Shown here: piece by piece, positions 8,825-18,735 of the stretch
Layout of the letters: every line of letters begins with the position of its first letter
Position numbering within the stretch: the first letter of the stretch is position 1
Origin: Bradyrhizobium sp. CB1650
GTDB taxonomy: Bacteria; Pseudomonadota; Alphaproteobacteria; Rhizobiales; Xanthobacteraceae
Direction: 5' to 3'
Assembly: GCF_029761915.1 (NCBI RefSeq)
Contig: NZ_CP121695.1
Coordinates: 372,001 to 436,000, forward strand
DNA: 64,000 bases
Notes under the pieces: generated by a model
Told to the model about the DNA's origin: nothing
The model's input: only the letters and a program-made list of their open reading frames with translations
The model's database searches: none
Made by a program: the position numbers and the translations under genes

Positions 8825-8884
8825 CCACGCCTCGCCCTTCGGGCATCACGTGGCTGCGCCACGCGTAGCCCGAAGGGCGAAGCG

Positions 8885-8887
<3 letters not shown>
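8825..8887. repeat. Palindromic repeat abutting the tRNA-Ala 3' end
   Basis: Arms CCACGCCTCGCCCTTCGGGC (8825 onward) and GCCCGAAGGGCGAAGCGTGG (ending 8887) form a near-perfect inverted repeat with an inner CACGTGGCTGCGCCACGCG stem. The right arm ends within the CCA tail of the tRNA gene. The CGCCCTTCGGG core is typical of rhizobial intergenic palindromes. Confidence 0.7.
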
Positions 8888-8960
<73 letters not shown>

Positions 8961-9026
8961 TTAACCATCCGACGCGCCTTGGGCGACGCGCCGGGAGAGA
9001 CCCAGAACCACAGTTCTGGAATTATC

Positions 9027-9434
9027 TCAAGTCTCTTCATCACCTCCGACATCACCAATGATGTCGGTCACGTCCTCATCGCCCTCTTCCTCGTCCGCGA
9101 TGAAGGTCGAATCATCGTCATCGTCGTCATCGAGGGTCTCGTCGACCTCGATATCGTCCTCCGATTCGGGCACGACGGCCTTGACCTTGCCGGTGTTCTC
9201 CTCGGCATCGGCCTCTTCGAGCGAGACCATTTCTTCGGCCTCGGCCGGCTCCGGCGTGGTGTCCTGGGCCATGCTGCGCGCTTCGGCGCCGCGGGTCGCG
9301 CGCACCGGCGCGACCGGGGCAATCGGCACCACCTCGCCAGTGTAGGGCGAGATCACCGGATTCTTATTAAGGTCATAGAACTTCTTGCCCGTGGTCGGGC
9401 AAATGCGTTTGGTTCCGAGTTCGGACTTGGCCAC
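9027..9434 (-). CDS. TIGR02300 family protein with acidic tail (FYDLN acid protein)
   Basis: An alphaproteobacterial family of unknown function. I take the GTG at 9434 as start: it gives the usual VAKSELGTKRICPTTGKKFYDLN opening and has an AGGA site upstream; the frame stays open to 9473. Residues 1-40 contain CPTTGKKFYDL and SPYTGE, which look like half of a zinc-ribbon without the second pair of cysteines. The last 70 or so residues are overwhelmingly Asp/Glu, including a run of seven aspartates. Such tails often mimic nucleic acid or bind basic proteins, but no role is established. It is divergent from aroA. Confidence 0.85.
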   Translation of the reverse strand: MAKSELGTKRICPTTGKKFYDLNKNPVISPYTGEVVPIAPVAPVRATRGAEARSMAQDTTPEPAEAEEMVSLEEADAEENTGKVKAVVPESEDDIEVDETLDDDDDDDSTFIADEEEGDEDVTDIIGDVGGDEET

Positions 9435-9594
9435 GGCAGGAATCCTGGGAATGTCTGAAAAGCGGTGCTTCACTTGGCTAGTTGGCGGCCCGCTGTCAAT
9501 AGCGCATTACAGAAGAAAGACATGCCCGTGACGGGGCGCGGACCATGTGGTACCTGCCCCCTGTCCCCGAGGGGCCACATTCAAGGACACAATC

Positions 9595-10932
9595 TTGACT
9601 CATTCCGACCAACCGAGGCCGCTCCAGTCTCGCGCCAGCGGCGCGCTGACCGGCAAAGTACGGGTGCCCGGGGACAAGTCGATCTCTCACCGTGCCCTGA
9701 TCCTGGGCGCGCTCAGCGTTGGCGAAACCCGGATTTCCGGTCTCTTGGAGGGCGAAGACGTCCTCAATACCGCCAAATCCATGCAGGCGCTGGGCGCCAA
9801 GGTCGAGCGCACCGGGGATTTTGCCTGGAGGCTGCACGGAGTCGGCGTCGCCGGCTTCGCCCAGCCCAAGGGGCCCCTCGATTTCGGGAACTCCGGAACG
9901 GGGTGCCGACTGGTCATGGGCGCGGTGGCCGGATGCCCGATTTCCGCGGTGTTCGACGGCGACGCCTCGCTGCGCAGCCGTCCCATGCGCCGGATCCTGG
10001 ATCCGCTCGAGAAGGTGGGCGCCAAGGTCGTTTCAGGCGGTGAGGGAGGACGTCTGCCGTTGACGGTCCAGGGCGCGCGCGATCCCTTACCGATCACCTA
10101 CCGGACCCCGGTCGCCTCAGCGCAGATCAAGTCGGCCGTGCTGCTGGCGGGCCTGGCCGCGCCGGGGACGACGACCGTGATCGAGACCGAGGCGAGCCGC
10201 GACCATACCGAGCTGATGTTGAAGCATTTCGGTGCCGACATTACCTCGACCACCGAAGGCACGCACGGCCGCCGCGTCACTCTTGCCGGACAGCCCGAGC
10301 TGCACGGCGCCGAAGTCGTGGTGCCAGCCGATCCGTCCTCGGCCGCGTTTCCGATCGTTGCCGCGCTGATCGCCGATGGCTCCGATCTCGTCCTGACCGA
10401 TGTCATGACCAATCCGCTGCGCACCGGTCTCATCACGACGCTGCGCGAAATGGGCGCTTCGATCGAGGAGAGCGAGGTGCGGCGCGATGCCGGCGAACCG
10501 ATGGCGCGCTTGCGCGTGCGCGCCTCGAAGCTGCGCGGCGTCGAGGTGCCGCCGGAACGCGCGCCGTCGATGATCGACGAATATCTGGTGCTCGCGGTGG
10601 CGGCGGCCTTCGCGGAGGGTACCACGATCATGCGCGGCCTGCACGAGCTGCGCGTCAAGGAGTCCGACCGTCTGGCCGCTACCGCCGACATGCTGCGCGT
10701 CAACGGCGTCAAGGTCGAGATCTCCGGCGACGATCTGATCGTCGAGGGCCGCGGCCATGTGCCTGGCGGCGGTCTCGTCGCCACCCATATGGATCATCGT
10801 ATCGCGATGTCGGCGCTGGTGATGGGCTGCGCCTCGGACCAACCGGTGAAGGTCGATGACACCGCCTTCATCGCCACCAGCTTCCCGGATTTCATTCCGA
10901 TGATGCGTTCGATTGGCGCGGAGTTTTCATGA
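9595..10932 (+). CDS. aroA: 3-phosphoshikimate 1-carboxyvinyltransferase (EPSP synthase)
   Basis: Sixth step of the shikimate pathway: joins phosphoenolpyruvate and shikimate-3-phosphate. The TTG at 9595 (start [11 protein letters not shown]) is preferred over an in-frame upstream codon because AAGGA precedes it. The 445-residue protein shows class-II features: [14 protein letters not shown] near the N-terminus, [31 protein letters not shown], and RDHTELML. The PEP-loop reads [12 protein letters not shown], with glycine rather than alanine at the position that varies among class II enzymes. The ATGA overlap with cmk indicates coupled translation. Confidence 0.96.
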   Translation: MTHSDQPRPLQSRASGALTGKVRVPGDKSISHRALILGALSVGETRISGLLEGEDVLNTAKSMQALGAKVERTGDFAWRLHGVGVAGFAQPKGPLDFGNSGTGCRLVMGAVAGCPISAVFDGDASLRSRPMRRILDPLEKVGAKVVSGGEGGRLPLTVQGARDPLPITYRTPVASAQIKSAVLLAGLAAPGTTTVIETEASRDHTELMLKHFGADITSTTEGTHGRRVTLAGQPELHGAEVVVPADPSSAAFPIVAALIADGSDLVLTDVMTNPLRTGLITTLREMGASIEESEVRRDAGEPMARLRVRASKLRGVEVPPERAPSMIDEYLVLAVAAAFAEGTTIMRGLHELRVKESDRLAATADMLRVNGVKVEISGDDLIVEGRGHVPGGGLVATHMDHRIAMSALVMGCASDQPVKVDDTAFIATSFPDFIPMMRSIGAEFS

Positions 10933-11567
10933 TTATCGCCATCGACGGACCCGCGGCCTCGGGCAAGGGCACGCTCGGCAAGCGTCTCGCCCATCATTAC
11001 GGCTATCGTCATCTCGATACCGGCGTGATCTATCGCGCGGTCGCTTATGCCCTGATGCAATCAGGCCATGACCTTCGCGACGAGGCGGCCGCCGTCGCCG
11101 CTGCCCTGGAGCTCGATCCCGAAAAGTTCGGCAATCCGGTCCTGAAGACCCAGAAGGTCGGCGAGGGCGCTTCCGTCGTCTCCGCGATCCCGAGAGTCCG
11201 TGAAGTCCTGGTCAACTTCCAGCGGCAATTCGCCGCCGACCCGCCGGGCGCGGTGCTCGATGGCCGGGATATTGGAACCGTGATTTGCCCGGACGCCGAT
11301 GTGAAGATTTTCGTCGTCGCCGATCCCAAGGTCCGCGCGCGCCGCCGCACCATGGAGGCGAGGGCGCGGGGCGAGGAGGCCGATGAGGTCGCGGTGCTGG
11401 CAGACATCATCCAGCGCGACGAGCGCGACAAGAATCGCCCTATTGCGCCGTTAAGGCCGGCTCCGGATGCTTACTTGCTAGATAACTCCCAACTGGATAT
11501 AGAAGGCGGCGTCCGGGCCGCCATCGACATTATCGAGGCCGTCCGAGCGGGCCGTCCGCGGGGTTAA
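10929..11567 (+). CDS. cmk: Cytidylate kinase
   Basis: Phosphorylates CMP and dCMP with ATP. The 212 residues have the P-loop [19 protein letters not shown] at 3-21, the substrate segment [12 protein letters not shown], and the [19 protein letters not shown] block and LID arginines ([12 protein letters not shown]) of CMP kinases. It overlaps aroA by four bases and is followed by a 265-base gap before rpsA; aroA-cmk-rpsA is a common bacterial order. Confidence 0.96.
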   Translation: MIIAIDGPAASGKGTLGKRLAHHYGYRHLDTGVIYRAVAYALMQSGHDLRDEAAAVAAALELDPEKFGNPVLKTQKVGEGASVVSAIPRVREVLVNFQRQFAADPPGAVLDGRDIGTVICPDADVKIFVVADPKVRARRRTMEARARGEEADEVAVLADIIQRDERDKNRPIAPLRPAPDAYLLDNSQLDIEGGVRAAIDIIEAVRAGRPRG

Positions 11568-11832
11568 GCCGCGGCCGTCATTGGAGGAAGCGCCCGCTCC
11601 CGCTCTTTGAGGTCGATACCCCGGTTCCCAGTTTGGGGCCGGCGACATCCAGGCTTCGGATCAAGATTTTCCACGTATCGAACGTGCGGGCCTGGCCGGC
11701 CCGCTCCTGCTGTTCTCGGTGAACGTCCGAGACGACGAGCGGTCGCTTGAAGGTTTTGCGGACCTTCCGACACTGCACGCACGATACGCCCTTAACCCAA
11801 TGGCCGGCGAGACGTCCGCAACTGGAGAACAA

Positions 11833-13542
11833 ATGGCTTCGATTTCTGCTGATACCTATAGCCCCTCGCGCGATGATTTCGCCGCGATGCTCGACGAGTC
11901 CTTTGCCGGCGGCAATTTGCAGGAAAGCTCCGTCGTCAAGGGCAAGGTGGTTGCAATTGAAAAGGACATGGCCGTCATCGACGTCGGCCTGAAGACCGAG
12001 GGCCGCGTCGCGCTGCGCGAATTTTCGGGCCCCGGCCGTGAAAGCGATCTCAAGGTCGGCGACGAGGTGGAAGTGTTCCTCGATCGCATCGAAAATGCCC
12101 TCGGCGAGGCCGTGCTGTCGCGCGACAAGGCGCGCCGCGAAGAGAGCTGGGGCAAGCTGGAGAAGGCTTTCCAGAACAACGAAAAGGTCACGGGCGTCAT
12201 CTTCAACCAGGTCAAGGGTGGCTTCACCGTCGACCTCGACGGCGCCGTGGCGTTCCTGCCGCGCTCGCAGGTCGACATCCGTCCGATCCGCGACGTCGCG
12301 CCGCTGATGAACAACGCGCAGCCGTTCCAGATCCTCAAGATGGACCGCCGCCGCGGCAACATCGTCGTCTCCCGCCGCACGGTGCTGGAAGAGACCCGCG
12401 CCGAGCAGCGCCAGGAGCTGGTGCAGAACCTCGAGGAAGGTCAGGTCATCGACGGCGTGGTCAAGAACATCACCGATTACGGTGCGTTCGTTGATCTCGG
12501 CGGCATCGACGGCCTGCTGCACGTCACCGATATCGCCTGGCGTCGCGTCAATCACCCGACCGAGGTGCTGTCGATCGGCCAGACCGTGAAGGTCAAGATC
12601 ATCAAGATCAACCACGAGACGCACCGCATCTCGCTGGGCATGAAGCAGCTACTGGACGATCCGTGGCAGGGCATCGAAGCCAAGTACCCGCTGGGTGCCC
12701 GCTTCACCGGCCGCGTCACCAACATCACTGACTACGGTGCGTTCGTCGAGCTCGAGCCGGGCATCGAAGGCCTGATCCACGTCTCCGAGATGTCGTGGAC
12801 CAAGAAGAACATGCACCCCGGCAAGATCGTTTCGACCTCGCAGGAAGTCGAAGTGCAGGTGCTGGAAGTCGATTCCGTCAAGCGCCGCATCTCGCTCGGC
12901 CTCAAGCAGACCATGCGCAATCCCTGGGAGGTCTTCGTCGAGAAGCACCCGACCGGTTCGGTGGTCGAGGGCGAGGTCAAGAACAAGACCGAGTTCGGTC
13001 TGTTCCTGGGGCTCGAGGGCGACGTCGACGGCATGGTCCACCTCTCCGACCTCGACTGGAAGCTTCCGGGCGAGCAGGTGATCGACAACTACAAGAAGGG
13101 CGACATGGTGAAGGCCGTGGTGCTCGATGTGGACGTCGAGAAGGAGCGCATCTCGCTTGGCATCAAGCAGCTCGAAGGCGACCCGTTCGCCGAGCCGGGC
13201 GATGTCAAGAAGGGCGCGGTCGTGACCTGCGAAGTGCTCGAAGTGAAGGAGAGCGGCATCGAGGTGAAGATCGCCGGTACCGACTTCACCACCTTCATCA
13301 AGCGCTCGGAGCTCGCGCGTGACCGCAACGACCAGCGCGCCGAACGCTTCGCCGTCGGCGAGAAGGTTGATGCCCGCGTGATCCAGTTCGACAAGAAGGC
13401 CCGCAAGGTCCAGGTGTCGATCAAGGCGCTCGAAGTCGCCGAAGAAAAGGAAGCCATCGCGCAATACGGCTCCTCCGATTCGGGTGCGACGCTCGGCGAC
13501 ATTCTCGGCACCGCGCTCAAGAACCGCGGCGAGAACAAGTAA
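11833..13542 (+). CDS. rpsA: 30S ribosomal protein S1
   Basis: S1 docks mRNA on the 30S subunit. The 569-residue product holds six S1/OB repeats of about 75 residues, each with a recurring KGxVxxIxxxGAFVDL-type core, and ends in a short acidic/glycine tail. I chose the ATG at 11833 (MASISADTYSPSRDD), preceded by a GGAGAAC ribosome site, because the 38 upstream in-frame codons look non-coding. The 265-base leader between cmk and this start probably carries its promoter and any autoregulatory mRNA structure; I cannot define either. A strong terminator follows. Confidence 0.97.
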   Translation: MASISADTYSPSRDDFAAMLDESFAGGNLQESSVVKGKVVAIEKDMAVIDVGLKTEGRVALREFSGPGRESDLKVGDEVEVFLDRIENALGEAVLSRDKARREESWGKLEKAFQNNEKVTGVIFNQVKGGFTVDLDGAVAFLPRSQVDIRPIRDVAPLMNNAQPFQILKMDRRRGNIVVSRRTVLEETRAEQRQELVQNLEEGQVIDGVVKNITDYGAFVDLGGIDGLLHVTDIAWRRVNHPTEVLSIGQTVKVKIIKINHETHRISLGMKQLLDDPWQGIEAKYPLGARFTGRVTNITDYGAFVELEPGIEGLIHVSEMSWTKKNMHPGKIVSTSQEVEVQVLEVDSVKRRISLGLKQTMRNPWEVFVEKHPTGSVVEGEVKNKTEFGLFLGLEGDVDGMVHLSDLDWKLPGEQVIDNYKKGDMVKAVVLDVDVEKERISLGIKQLEGDPFAEPGDVKKGAVVTCEVLEVKESGIEVKIAGTDFTTFIKRSELARDRNDQRAERFAVGEKVDARVIQFDKKARKVQVSIKALEVAEEKEAIAQYGSSDSGATLGDILGTALKNRGENK

Positions 13543-13566
13543 GCGAACGCCTGGTTCGCAAGGATC

Positions 13567-13595
13567 AAAGCCCCGGCGAGAGCCGGGGCTTTTTT
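13567..13595 (+). terminator. Rho-independent terminator of rpsA
   Basis: AAAGCCCCGGC-GAGA-GCCGGGGCTTTTTT: an 11-bp GC-rich stem, four-base loop and six-T run, 25 bases after the rpsA stop. Confidence 0.95.
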
Positions 13596-13630
13596 GCTGC
13601 AACCGGGCTTACGCGGTTTCCAAAAGCTCG

Positions 13631-13791
13631 GTCGTCGTCCCGGACAAGCGCGGCGAAGCGGAGCAGATCCGGGACCCCCCGCGCGAGTGCTTGCGCTCGT
13701 CGCGATAACCACAGGCTTGTGTTGTGGCACGAGCCGGTGGTTGCCAGCCTTCGCCAACTACTCCCTGGGGTTATGGGCCCGGCGGGACGAC
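13631..13791. repeat. Intergenic palindromic element, GTCGTCCCGG family
   Basis: The left end reads GTCGTCCCGGACAAGCG and the right end GGCCCGGCGGGACGAC, inverted relative to each other, with the middle containing CCACAGGCTTGTG and GGTGGTTG. Related elements occur at 46998-47127 and 55121-55248. Together with the rpsA terminator it fills the 374-base gap before sppA; no further gene is visible there. Confidence 0.75.
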
Positions 13792-13916
13792 AGACGAGAG
13801 TGTTGCTCAGACAAGCCTTCATTTCTTCAAATTGCGCCGCAATTGATGTATCCAGGCAATGAAATGGTCACGCTGTGACGGCACAACGCGCCTGACCTTT
13901 ATTTGGAGATTTTTCG

Positions 13917-14897
13917 ATGTCGCTCGATTCGGACATCATCGTCGATCGCCGCAGGATCCGCCGCAAGCTGACGTTCTGGCGCGTCATCGCCGCGCTGATC
14001 GCGATCGCGTCGATTGCGGGCTTTGCGTTGATCGCGACGCCTGGCGCACGCGGCACCTTCGCGTCCGCCGGCTCGATCGCGCGGGTGCAGATCGAGGGTC
14101 TCATCCGCAGCGACTCCGAGCGCACGCGTGCGCTCGAGCGGCTCGAGAACTCGCAGGCCGCCGCAGTCGTCGTGCACATCAACTCGCCGGGTGGCACCAC
14201 GGCCGGCTCCGAGCAGCTCTATGATTCCCTGACGCGGCTGAAAGCCAAGAAGCCGCTGGTCGTGGTGGTCGAAGGCCTCGCGGCCTCCGGCGGCTACATC
14301 ACTGCAATCGCGAGCGACCACATCGTTGCCCAGCAGAGCTCGTTGGTCGGATCGATCGGCGTATTGTTCCAGTATCCGAATGTCGCCGAGCTGCTGAAGA
14401 CCATTGGCGTCAAGGTGGAGGAGGTAAAATCCTCGCCGTTGAAGGCCGCACCTAACGGCTTCGAGCCGACCAGCCCCGAGGCGCGGGCCGCGCTCGATGC
14501 GCTGGTGAAGGACTCCTACGCCTGGTTCAGGGGACTGGTGAAGGAGCGCCGTGGCATGGATGACACGCAGCTCGAAAAAGTCGCCGATGGCCGGGTCTTC
14601 ACCGGTCGGCAGGCGATCGATCTCAAGCTGATCGACCAGCTCGGCGACGAAAAGACGGCCGTTGACTGGCTCGTCGAGCAGAAGGGCGTCAAGAAGGGTC
14701 TTCCGGTCCGCGACTATAAGCTGCAGTCCCGCTTCGGCGATCTGTCGCTCTTCAAGGCAACCGCCGCCGTCACCCTGGAAGCCCTCGGATTCGGCTCGAT
14801 TGCGCACCAGATCGGGCAAAGTGGCGTCGCGCAGGCGGTCGATCGCTTCGGAATGGATGGAATGTTGGCCCTTTGGCAGCCGGCAGCGTCGAATTGA
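13917..14897 (+). CDS. sppA: Signal peptide peptidase SppA (peptidase S49)
   Basis: Membrane-anchored serine protease that clears cleaved signal peptides. The 326 residues start with a cytoplasmic arginine-rich segment and one membrane anchor (about 20-42). The Ser/Lys dyad is visible: Ser124 in GLAASGGYITA and Lys176 in SSPLKAAPNGFEP. The length is that of the short, single-domain SppA that works as an octamer rather than the two-domain E. coli form. The gene stands between two terminators, so it is likely its own unit. Confidence 0.94.
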   Translation: MSLDSDIIVDRRRIRRKLTFWRVIAALIAIASIAGFALIATPGARGTFASAGSIARVQIEGLIRSDSERTRALERLENSQAAAVVVHINSPGGTTAGSEQLYDSLTRLKAKKPLVVVVEGLAASGGYITAIASDHIVAQQSSLVGSIGVLFQYPNVAELLKTIGVKVEEVKSSPLKAAPNGFEPTSPEARAALDALVKDSYAWFRGLVKERRGMDDTQLEKVADGRVFTGRQAIDLKLIDQLGDEKTAVDWLVEQKGVKKGLPVRDYKLQSRFGDLSLFKATAAVTLEALGFGSIAHQIGQSGVAQAVDRFGMDGMLALWQPAASN

Positions 14898-14935
14898 CCT
14901 GGAACCAGGCGTGTTCTCTGGGATTTACCCGTTAG

Positions 14936-14962
14936 GCGGGTGTTGTGACAGCCCGCTTTTTT
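14936..14962 (+). terminator. Probable rho-independent terminator of sppA
   Basis: GCGGG and CCCGC arms around TGTTGTGACAG, followed by TTTTTT, 40 bases after the sppA stop. Confidence 0.75.
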
Positions 14963-15070
14963 GGCATTTGTCACGCACTTTCACATCCGCCGGACATCAT
15001 TTAGCGTCTTGACAGTTCAAGGTATTTTCACGGAAATGGTTGTCCGCACGCTCCCGGGTCCTATCTCTCG

Positions 15071-15376
15071 ATGATCAAATCCGAACTTGTTCAGCGTATC
15101 GCCGAGCACAACCCGCATCTTTACCAGCGGGATGTCGAGAACATTGTGAACGCAATTCTCGAAGAGATCGTCGCGGCCCTCGCGCGCGGTGATCGCGTCG
15201 AGCTGCGCGGTTTCGGTGCTTTCTCGGTGAAGCATCGCCCGGCACGCGCCGGTCGCAATCCACGCACCGGCGCCCATGTGCCCGTCGATCAGAAGAGCGT
15301 TCCGTTCTTCAAGACCGGCAAGGAAATGCGCGAGCGGCTCAACCGCGACGACCCGGATCCCGGCGCGGCAGACTGA
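15071..15376 (+). CDS. ihfB: Integration host factor subunit beta
   Basis: Half of the IHF heterodimer that bends DNA sharply. The 101 residues begin [17 protein letters not shown], and the DNA-contact arm has [21 protein letters not shown], where the proline-containing arm that intercalates DNA sits, then [17 protein letters not shown]. The C-terminal tail (DDPDPGAAD) is acidic. It follows a terminator, so a promoter should lie in the 108 bases upstream. lapA follows after 70 bases. Confidence 0.96.
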   Translation: MIKSELVQRIAEHNPHLYQRDVENIVNAILEEIVAALARGDRVELRGFGAFSVKHRPARAGRNPRTGAHVPVDQKSVPFFKTGKEMRERLNRDDPDPGAAD

Positions 15377-15446
15377 GGCCGGCCTCGGGATTTTCGCCGG
15401 TGGCCGCGCTGCGGCCGGGCTCTTGATTCAAGGCGAGCGAAGCGTG

Positions 15447-15839
15447 ATGCGAAAATTCCTGACCGCGCTGATCGTGATTCCGCTGGGCCTTGTCCTGGTC
15501 GTCTTCGCCGTCGCCAACCGGCATTTCGTCACGGTCTCCTTCGATCCCTTCGTTTCGGACGACCCGTCATTGTCGGTCTCGCTGCCGCTGTTCCTGGTCC
15601 TGATCATCGTCGCTCTGTTGGGTGTGATGGCCGGTGGTTGCGCGGTCTGGCTCGGCCAGGGGCGCTGGCGGCGTGCGGCGCGCCGGAACGAGGCCGAGGC
15701 GCGGTCCGCCAAGGCCGAGGTAGCCGACCTCCGGGCGGCTGCGGCCGCGGCAAAGCCCGGTGCGCAGCGCCTCCCGATCCCCTCCGGGGCCGGCCTCTAT
15801 GGCCCCTTCGGGCGAGACAAGCAGCGCGCGACGTTGTAG
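15447..15839 (+). CDS. lapA: LapA-domain (DUF1049) inner-membrane protein
   Basis: A 130-residue two-span membrane protein of the lipopolysaccharide assembly protein A family. Spans lie at about 4-24 and 42-66, with the short periplasmic NRHFVTVSFDPF segment between them, and then a cytoplasmic coiled-coil-like alanine/glutamate-rich helix. In enterics LapA works with LapB to control LpxC turnover; no lapB is adjacent here, so the role is by family. The ATG at 15447 (MRKFLTALIV) is chosen because upstream codons are not hydrophobic. Confidence 0.85.
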   Translation: MRKFLTALIVIPLGLVLVVFAVANRHFVTVSFDPFVSDDPSLSVSLPLFLVLIIVALLGVMAGGCAVWLGQGRWRRAARRNEAEARSAKAEVADLRAAAAAAKPGAQRLPIPSGAGLYGPFGRDKQRATL

Positions 15840-15905
15840 AAGCGGCCGCAACCGAAAACCCTGTTTTCCGGCCGCCGACGCGCGGCCTCCACCCGCTTTG
15901 AGACC

Positions 15906-16565
15906 ATGTCCCTGCTCGTCAAGATCTGCGGCCTGTCCACGCGCGAGACGCTTCAAACGGCGCTCGACGCGGGCGCCGACATGGTGGGGTTCGTGTTCTT
16001 TCCGCCGTCGCCGCGGCATCTCTCGCTGGAGGCGGGGCGCGATCTCGGCCGGCAGGTCAGGGGGCGCGCGCTGAAGGTGGCGCTCACGGTCGATGCCGAC
16101 GACGCGACGCTCGACAACATCATCGATGCGCTGGCGCCGGACATTTTCCAGCTCCACGGCAAGGAGAGCGTGGCGCGCTTACGCGACATCAAGCAGCGGT
16201 TCGGCCGCCCGGTGATGAAGGCCGTGCCGGTCGAGACGTCAGCCGATCTCGCCGCGCTGCCCGGCTACGCCGCGGTCGCCGATCGTATCCTGTTCGATGC
16301 GCGCGCACCGAAGGACGCCACGCGGCCGGGCGGGTTGGGCGCGCCGTTCGACTGGCACCTGCTCGAAAATCTCCAGCTCGCGCTGCCCTACATGGTCTCG
16401 GGCGGCCTCCATGCCCAGAACGTCGCGGAAGCCCTGCGCATCACCTGCGCCGGCGGCGTCGACGTGTCCTCCGGCGTCGAGAGCGCCCCCGGCGTCAAGG
16501 ATCCGGAGCTGATCGAGGCCTTCATTCGCGCTGCGCGCGCTAGCCAAGAGTTGAGCGTTCGATGA
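15906..16565 (+). CDS. trpF: Phosphoribosylanthranilate isomerase
   Basis: Third committed step of tryptophan synthesis, an Amadori rearrangement. The 219-residue TIM barrel opens [14 protein letters not shown] with the catalytic cysteine in KICGL; the general-acid aspartate lies in the LFDARAPK segment; the phosphate-binding loops are [13 protein letters not shown] and [10 protein letters not shown]. It overlaps trpB by four bases and begins the trpF-B-A set. Confidence 0.96.
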   Translation: MSLLVKICGLSTRETLQTALDAGADMVGFVFFPPSPRHLSLEAGRDLGRQVRGRALKVALTVDADDATLDNIIDALAPDIFQLHGKESVARLRDIKQRFGRPVMKAVPVETSADLAALPGYAAVADRILFDARAPKDATRPGGLGAPFDWHLLENLQLALPYMVSGGLHAQNVAEALRITCAGGVDVSSGVESAPGVKDPELIEAFIRAARASQELSVR

Positions 16566-17791
16566 ATACCGCCAAGAATATCGCCAAGCCAAATTCCTAT
16601 CGCAGCGGTCCCGACGAGCGCGGCCATTTCGGCATCTTCGGCGGACGGTTCGTCGCCGAAACCCTGATGCCGCTGATCCTCGATCTGGAGAAGGCCTACA
16701 ACGAGGCCAAGGCCGACCCGGCCTTCCAGGCCGAGATGAACGGCTACCTCAAGCACTATGTCGGCCGGCCCTCGCCGCTCTATTTCGCCGAGCGCCTGAC
16801 CGAACATCTCGGCGGCGCGAAGATCTATCTGAAGCGCGAGGAGCTCAACCACACCGGCTCGCACAAGGTGAACAACGTGCTAGGCCAGATCATGCTGGCG
16901 CGGCGCATGGGCAAGAAGCGGATCATCGCCGAGACCGGCGCCGGCCAGCATGGCGTCGCCACCGCCACGCTCTGCGCGCGCTTCGGGCTCGAATGCGTGG
17001 TCTATATGGGCGCCGTCGACGTCGAGCGGCAGCAGCCCAACGTCATCCGCATGGAGATGCTGGGCGCAAAAGTGGTCCCGGTGCAATCTGGCACGCGCAC
17101 GTTGAAGGACGCCATGAACGAGGCGCTGCGCGACTGGGTCACCAACGTCCACAACACGTTCTACTGCATCGGCACGGTTGCCGGGCCGCACCCCTATCCG
17201 ACTTTGGTGCGCGACTTCCAGTCGGTGATCGGCAACGAGACCAAGGTCCAGATGCAAGAGGTCGAGGGCCGCCTGCCGGACTCGCTGGTCGCCTGCATCG
17301 GCGGCGGGTCGAATGCCATGGGCCTGTTTCATCCCTTCCTCGACGATCCCGGCGTCGAAATTTTTGGTGTCGAAGCCGCGGGCCACGGGCTCACGCAATT
17401 GCACGCCGCCTCGATCGCGGGCGGCCGTCCCGGCGTGCTGCACGGCAACCGCACCTATCTCCTGATGGACGACGACGGCCAGATCCAGGACGCGCATTCG
17501 ATCTCGGCCGGCCTCGACTATCCCGGCATCGGCCCCGAGCATTCCTGGCTGCACGAGATCGGCCGCGTCAAATATCTCTCGGCGACCGATGACGAGGCGC
17601 TCGCGGCCTTCCAGCTCCTGTCGCGCCTCGAAGGTATCATCCCGGCGCTTGAACCCGCGCACGCCATCGCCAAGGTGATGGAGCTCGCGCCCAAGCGGCC
17701 CAGGGACCACCTGATGGTCGTCAACCTCTCCGGCCGCGGCGACAAGGACGTGCCGCAGGTTGGCGACATCCTGAAGGGCAAGACCAAGTGA
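16562..17791 (+). CDS. trpB: Tryptophan synthase beta chain
   Basis: PLP enzyme that joins indole and serine. The 409-residue protein has the PLP lysine Lys102 in [11 protein letters not shown], the GAGQHGVA loop, and the [10 protein letters not shown] phosphate cradle. The length and conserved C-terminal GRGDKD motif mark TrpB1, the alpha-complex form. It overlaps both trpF and trpA by four bases, favouring equal synthesis of the two subunits. Confidence 0.98.
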   Translation: MNTAKNIAKPNSYRSGPDERGHFGIFGGRFVAETLMPLILDLEKAYNEAKADPAFQAEMNGYLKHYVGRPSPLYFAERLTEHLGGAKIYLKREELNHTGSHKVNNVLGQIMLARRMGKKRIIAETGAGQHGVATATLCARFGLECVVYMGAVDVERQQPNVIRMEMLGAKVVPVQSGTRTLKDAMNEALRDWVTNVHNTFYCIGTVAGPHPYPTLVRDFQSVIGNETKVQMQEVEGRLPDSLVACIGGGSNAMGLFHPFLDDPGVEIFGVEAAGHGLTQLHAASIAGGRPGVLHGNRTYLLMDDDGQIQDAHSISAGLDYPGIGPEHSWLHEIGRVKYLSATDDEALAAFQLLSRLEGIIPALEPAHAIAKVMELAPKRPRDHLMVVNLSGRGDKDVPQVGDILKGKTK

Positions 17792-18624
17792 CCACGCGTA
17801 TCGACATCCGTTTTGCCGAGCTGAAGAAAGCGGGCCGCTCGGCCTTCGTCACCTTCCTGATGGCCGGCGATCCCGATCCGGCGACCTCGCTCGAGATCAT
17901 CAAGGCGCTGCCGAAGGCCGGCGCCGACGTGATCGAGATCGGCATGCCCTTCACCGACCCGATGGCCGACGGTCCGTCGATCCAGGCGGCAGGCCTGCGC
18001 GCGCTCAAGGCCGGCATGACGCTGAAGAAGACGCTCGAGCTGGTGCGCGGCTTCCGCAAGGACGACAACACCACGCCGATCGTGCTGATGGGCTATTACA
18101 ATCCGATCTACATCTACGGCGTCGACAAGTTTCTCACTGATGCCAAGACCGCCGGCGTCGACGGTCTCATCATCGTCGACCTGCCGCCGGAGGAGGACGA
18201 CGAGCTCTGCCTGCCCGCAATGAAGGCCGGCCTCAACTTCATTCGGCTGGCGACGCCGACGACCGACGACAAGCGTCTGCCGGCCGTGCTCGCGAACACT
18301 TCAGGCTTCGTCTACTATGTCTCGATCACCGGCATCACGGGTGCGGCGGCTGCCGACAGCATGGCCGTCAGCGAGGCCGTCGCGCGGATCAAGCGGCACA
18401 CCAAACTGCCGGTCTGCGTCGGCTTCGGCATCCGCACGCCGGAAGCCGCCCGCGCCATCGCCTCCCATGCCAGTGGCGCGGTGGTCGGCACCGCGCTGGT
18501 CGATGCGCTGAAAAACAGCCTCGATGCCGAGGGACGGGCGACCGGCAAAACCGTCAACGCCGTCGCCGAGCTGACGGCATCTTTGGCCCAGGGCGTCAGG
18601 GGCGCGCAGCAGGCGGCGGAATAG
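17788..18624 (+). CDS. trpA: Tryptophan synthase alpha chain
   Basis: Splits indole-3-glycerol phosphate and channels indole to TrpB. The 278-residue barrel has the catalytic glutamate in [17 protein letters not shown] and the aspartate in [11 protein letters not shown], then the phosphate-binding GFGIRTPE loop. Overlap with trpB is ATG-level (GTGA), and a 111-base gap to accD contains a strong palindrome. Confidence 0.97.
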   Translation: MTTRIDIRFAELKKAGRSAFVTFLMAGDPDPATSLEIIKALPKAGADVIEIGMPFTDPMADGPSIQAAGLRALKAGMTLKKTLELVRGFRKDDNTTPIVLMGYYNPIYIYGVDKFLTDAKTAGVDGLIIVDLPPEEDDELCLPAMKAGLNFIRLATPTTDDKRLPAVLANTSGFVYYVSITGITGAAAADSMAVSEAVARIKRHTKLPVCVGFGIRTPEAARAIASHASGAVVGTALVDALKNSLDAEGRATGKTVNAVAELTASLAQGVRGAQQAAE

Positions 18625-18699
18625 GCCATAATTCCGCTGCCAAGGCGGATGACACCGCGGCTTGCCGGGCCAGGTTCCGGCGGCCATATATCCCTTCAG

Positions 18700-18720
18700 G
18701 CGATCCCGGCGCGGGATCGC
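18700..18720. promoter_or_regulatory. Perfect palindrome just upstream of accD
   Basis: GCGATCCCG-GCG-CGGGATCGC, nine-base arms around three bases, ending 15 bases before the accD ATG and just above its CGGAG ribosome site. There is no U-run, so it does not look like a terminator. It could be a repressor operator or a hairpin at the mRNA 5' end. Confidence 0.5.
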
Positions 18721-18735
18721 TAATCGGAGCAAACC

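Noticed and set aside
9547..9594. Upstream start for aroA
   Set aside because: The extra residues ([12 protein letters not shown]...) are unlike AroA, and AAGGA precedes the TTG at 9595.
11719..11832. Upstream start for rpsA
   Set aside because: The 38 extra residues do not resemble S1; GGAGAAC precedes the ATG at 11833.
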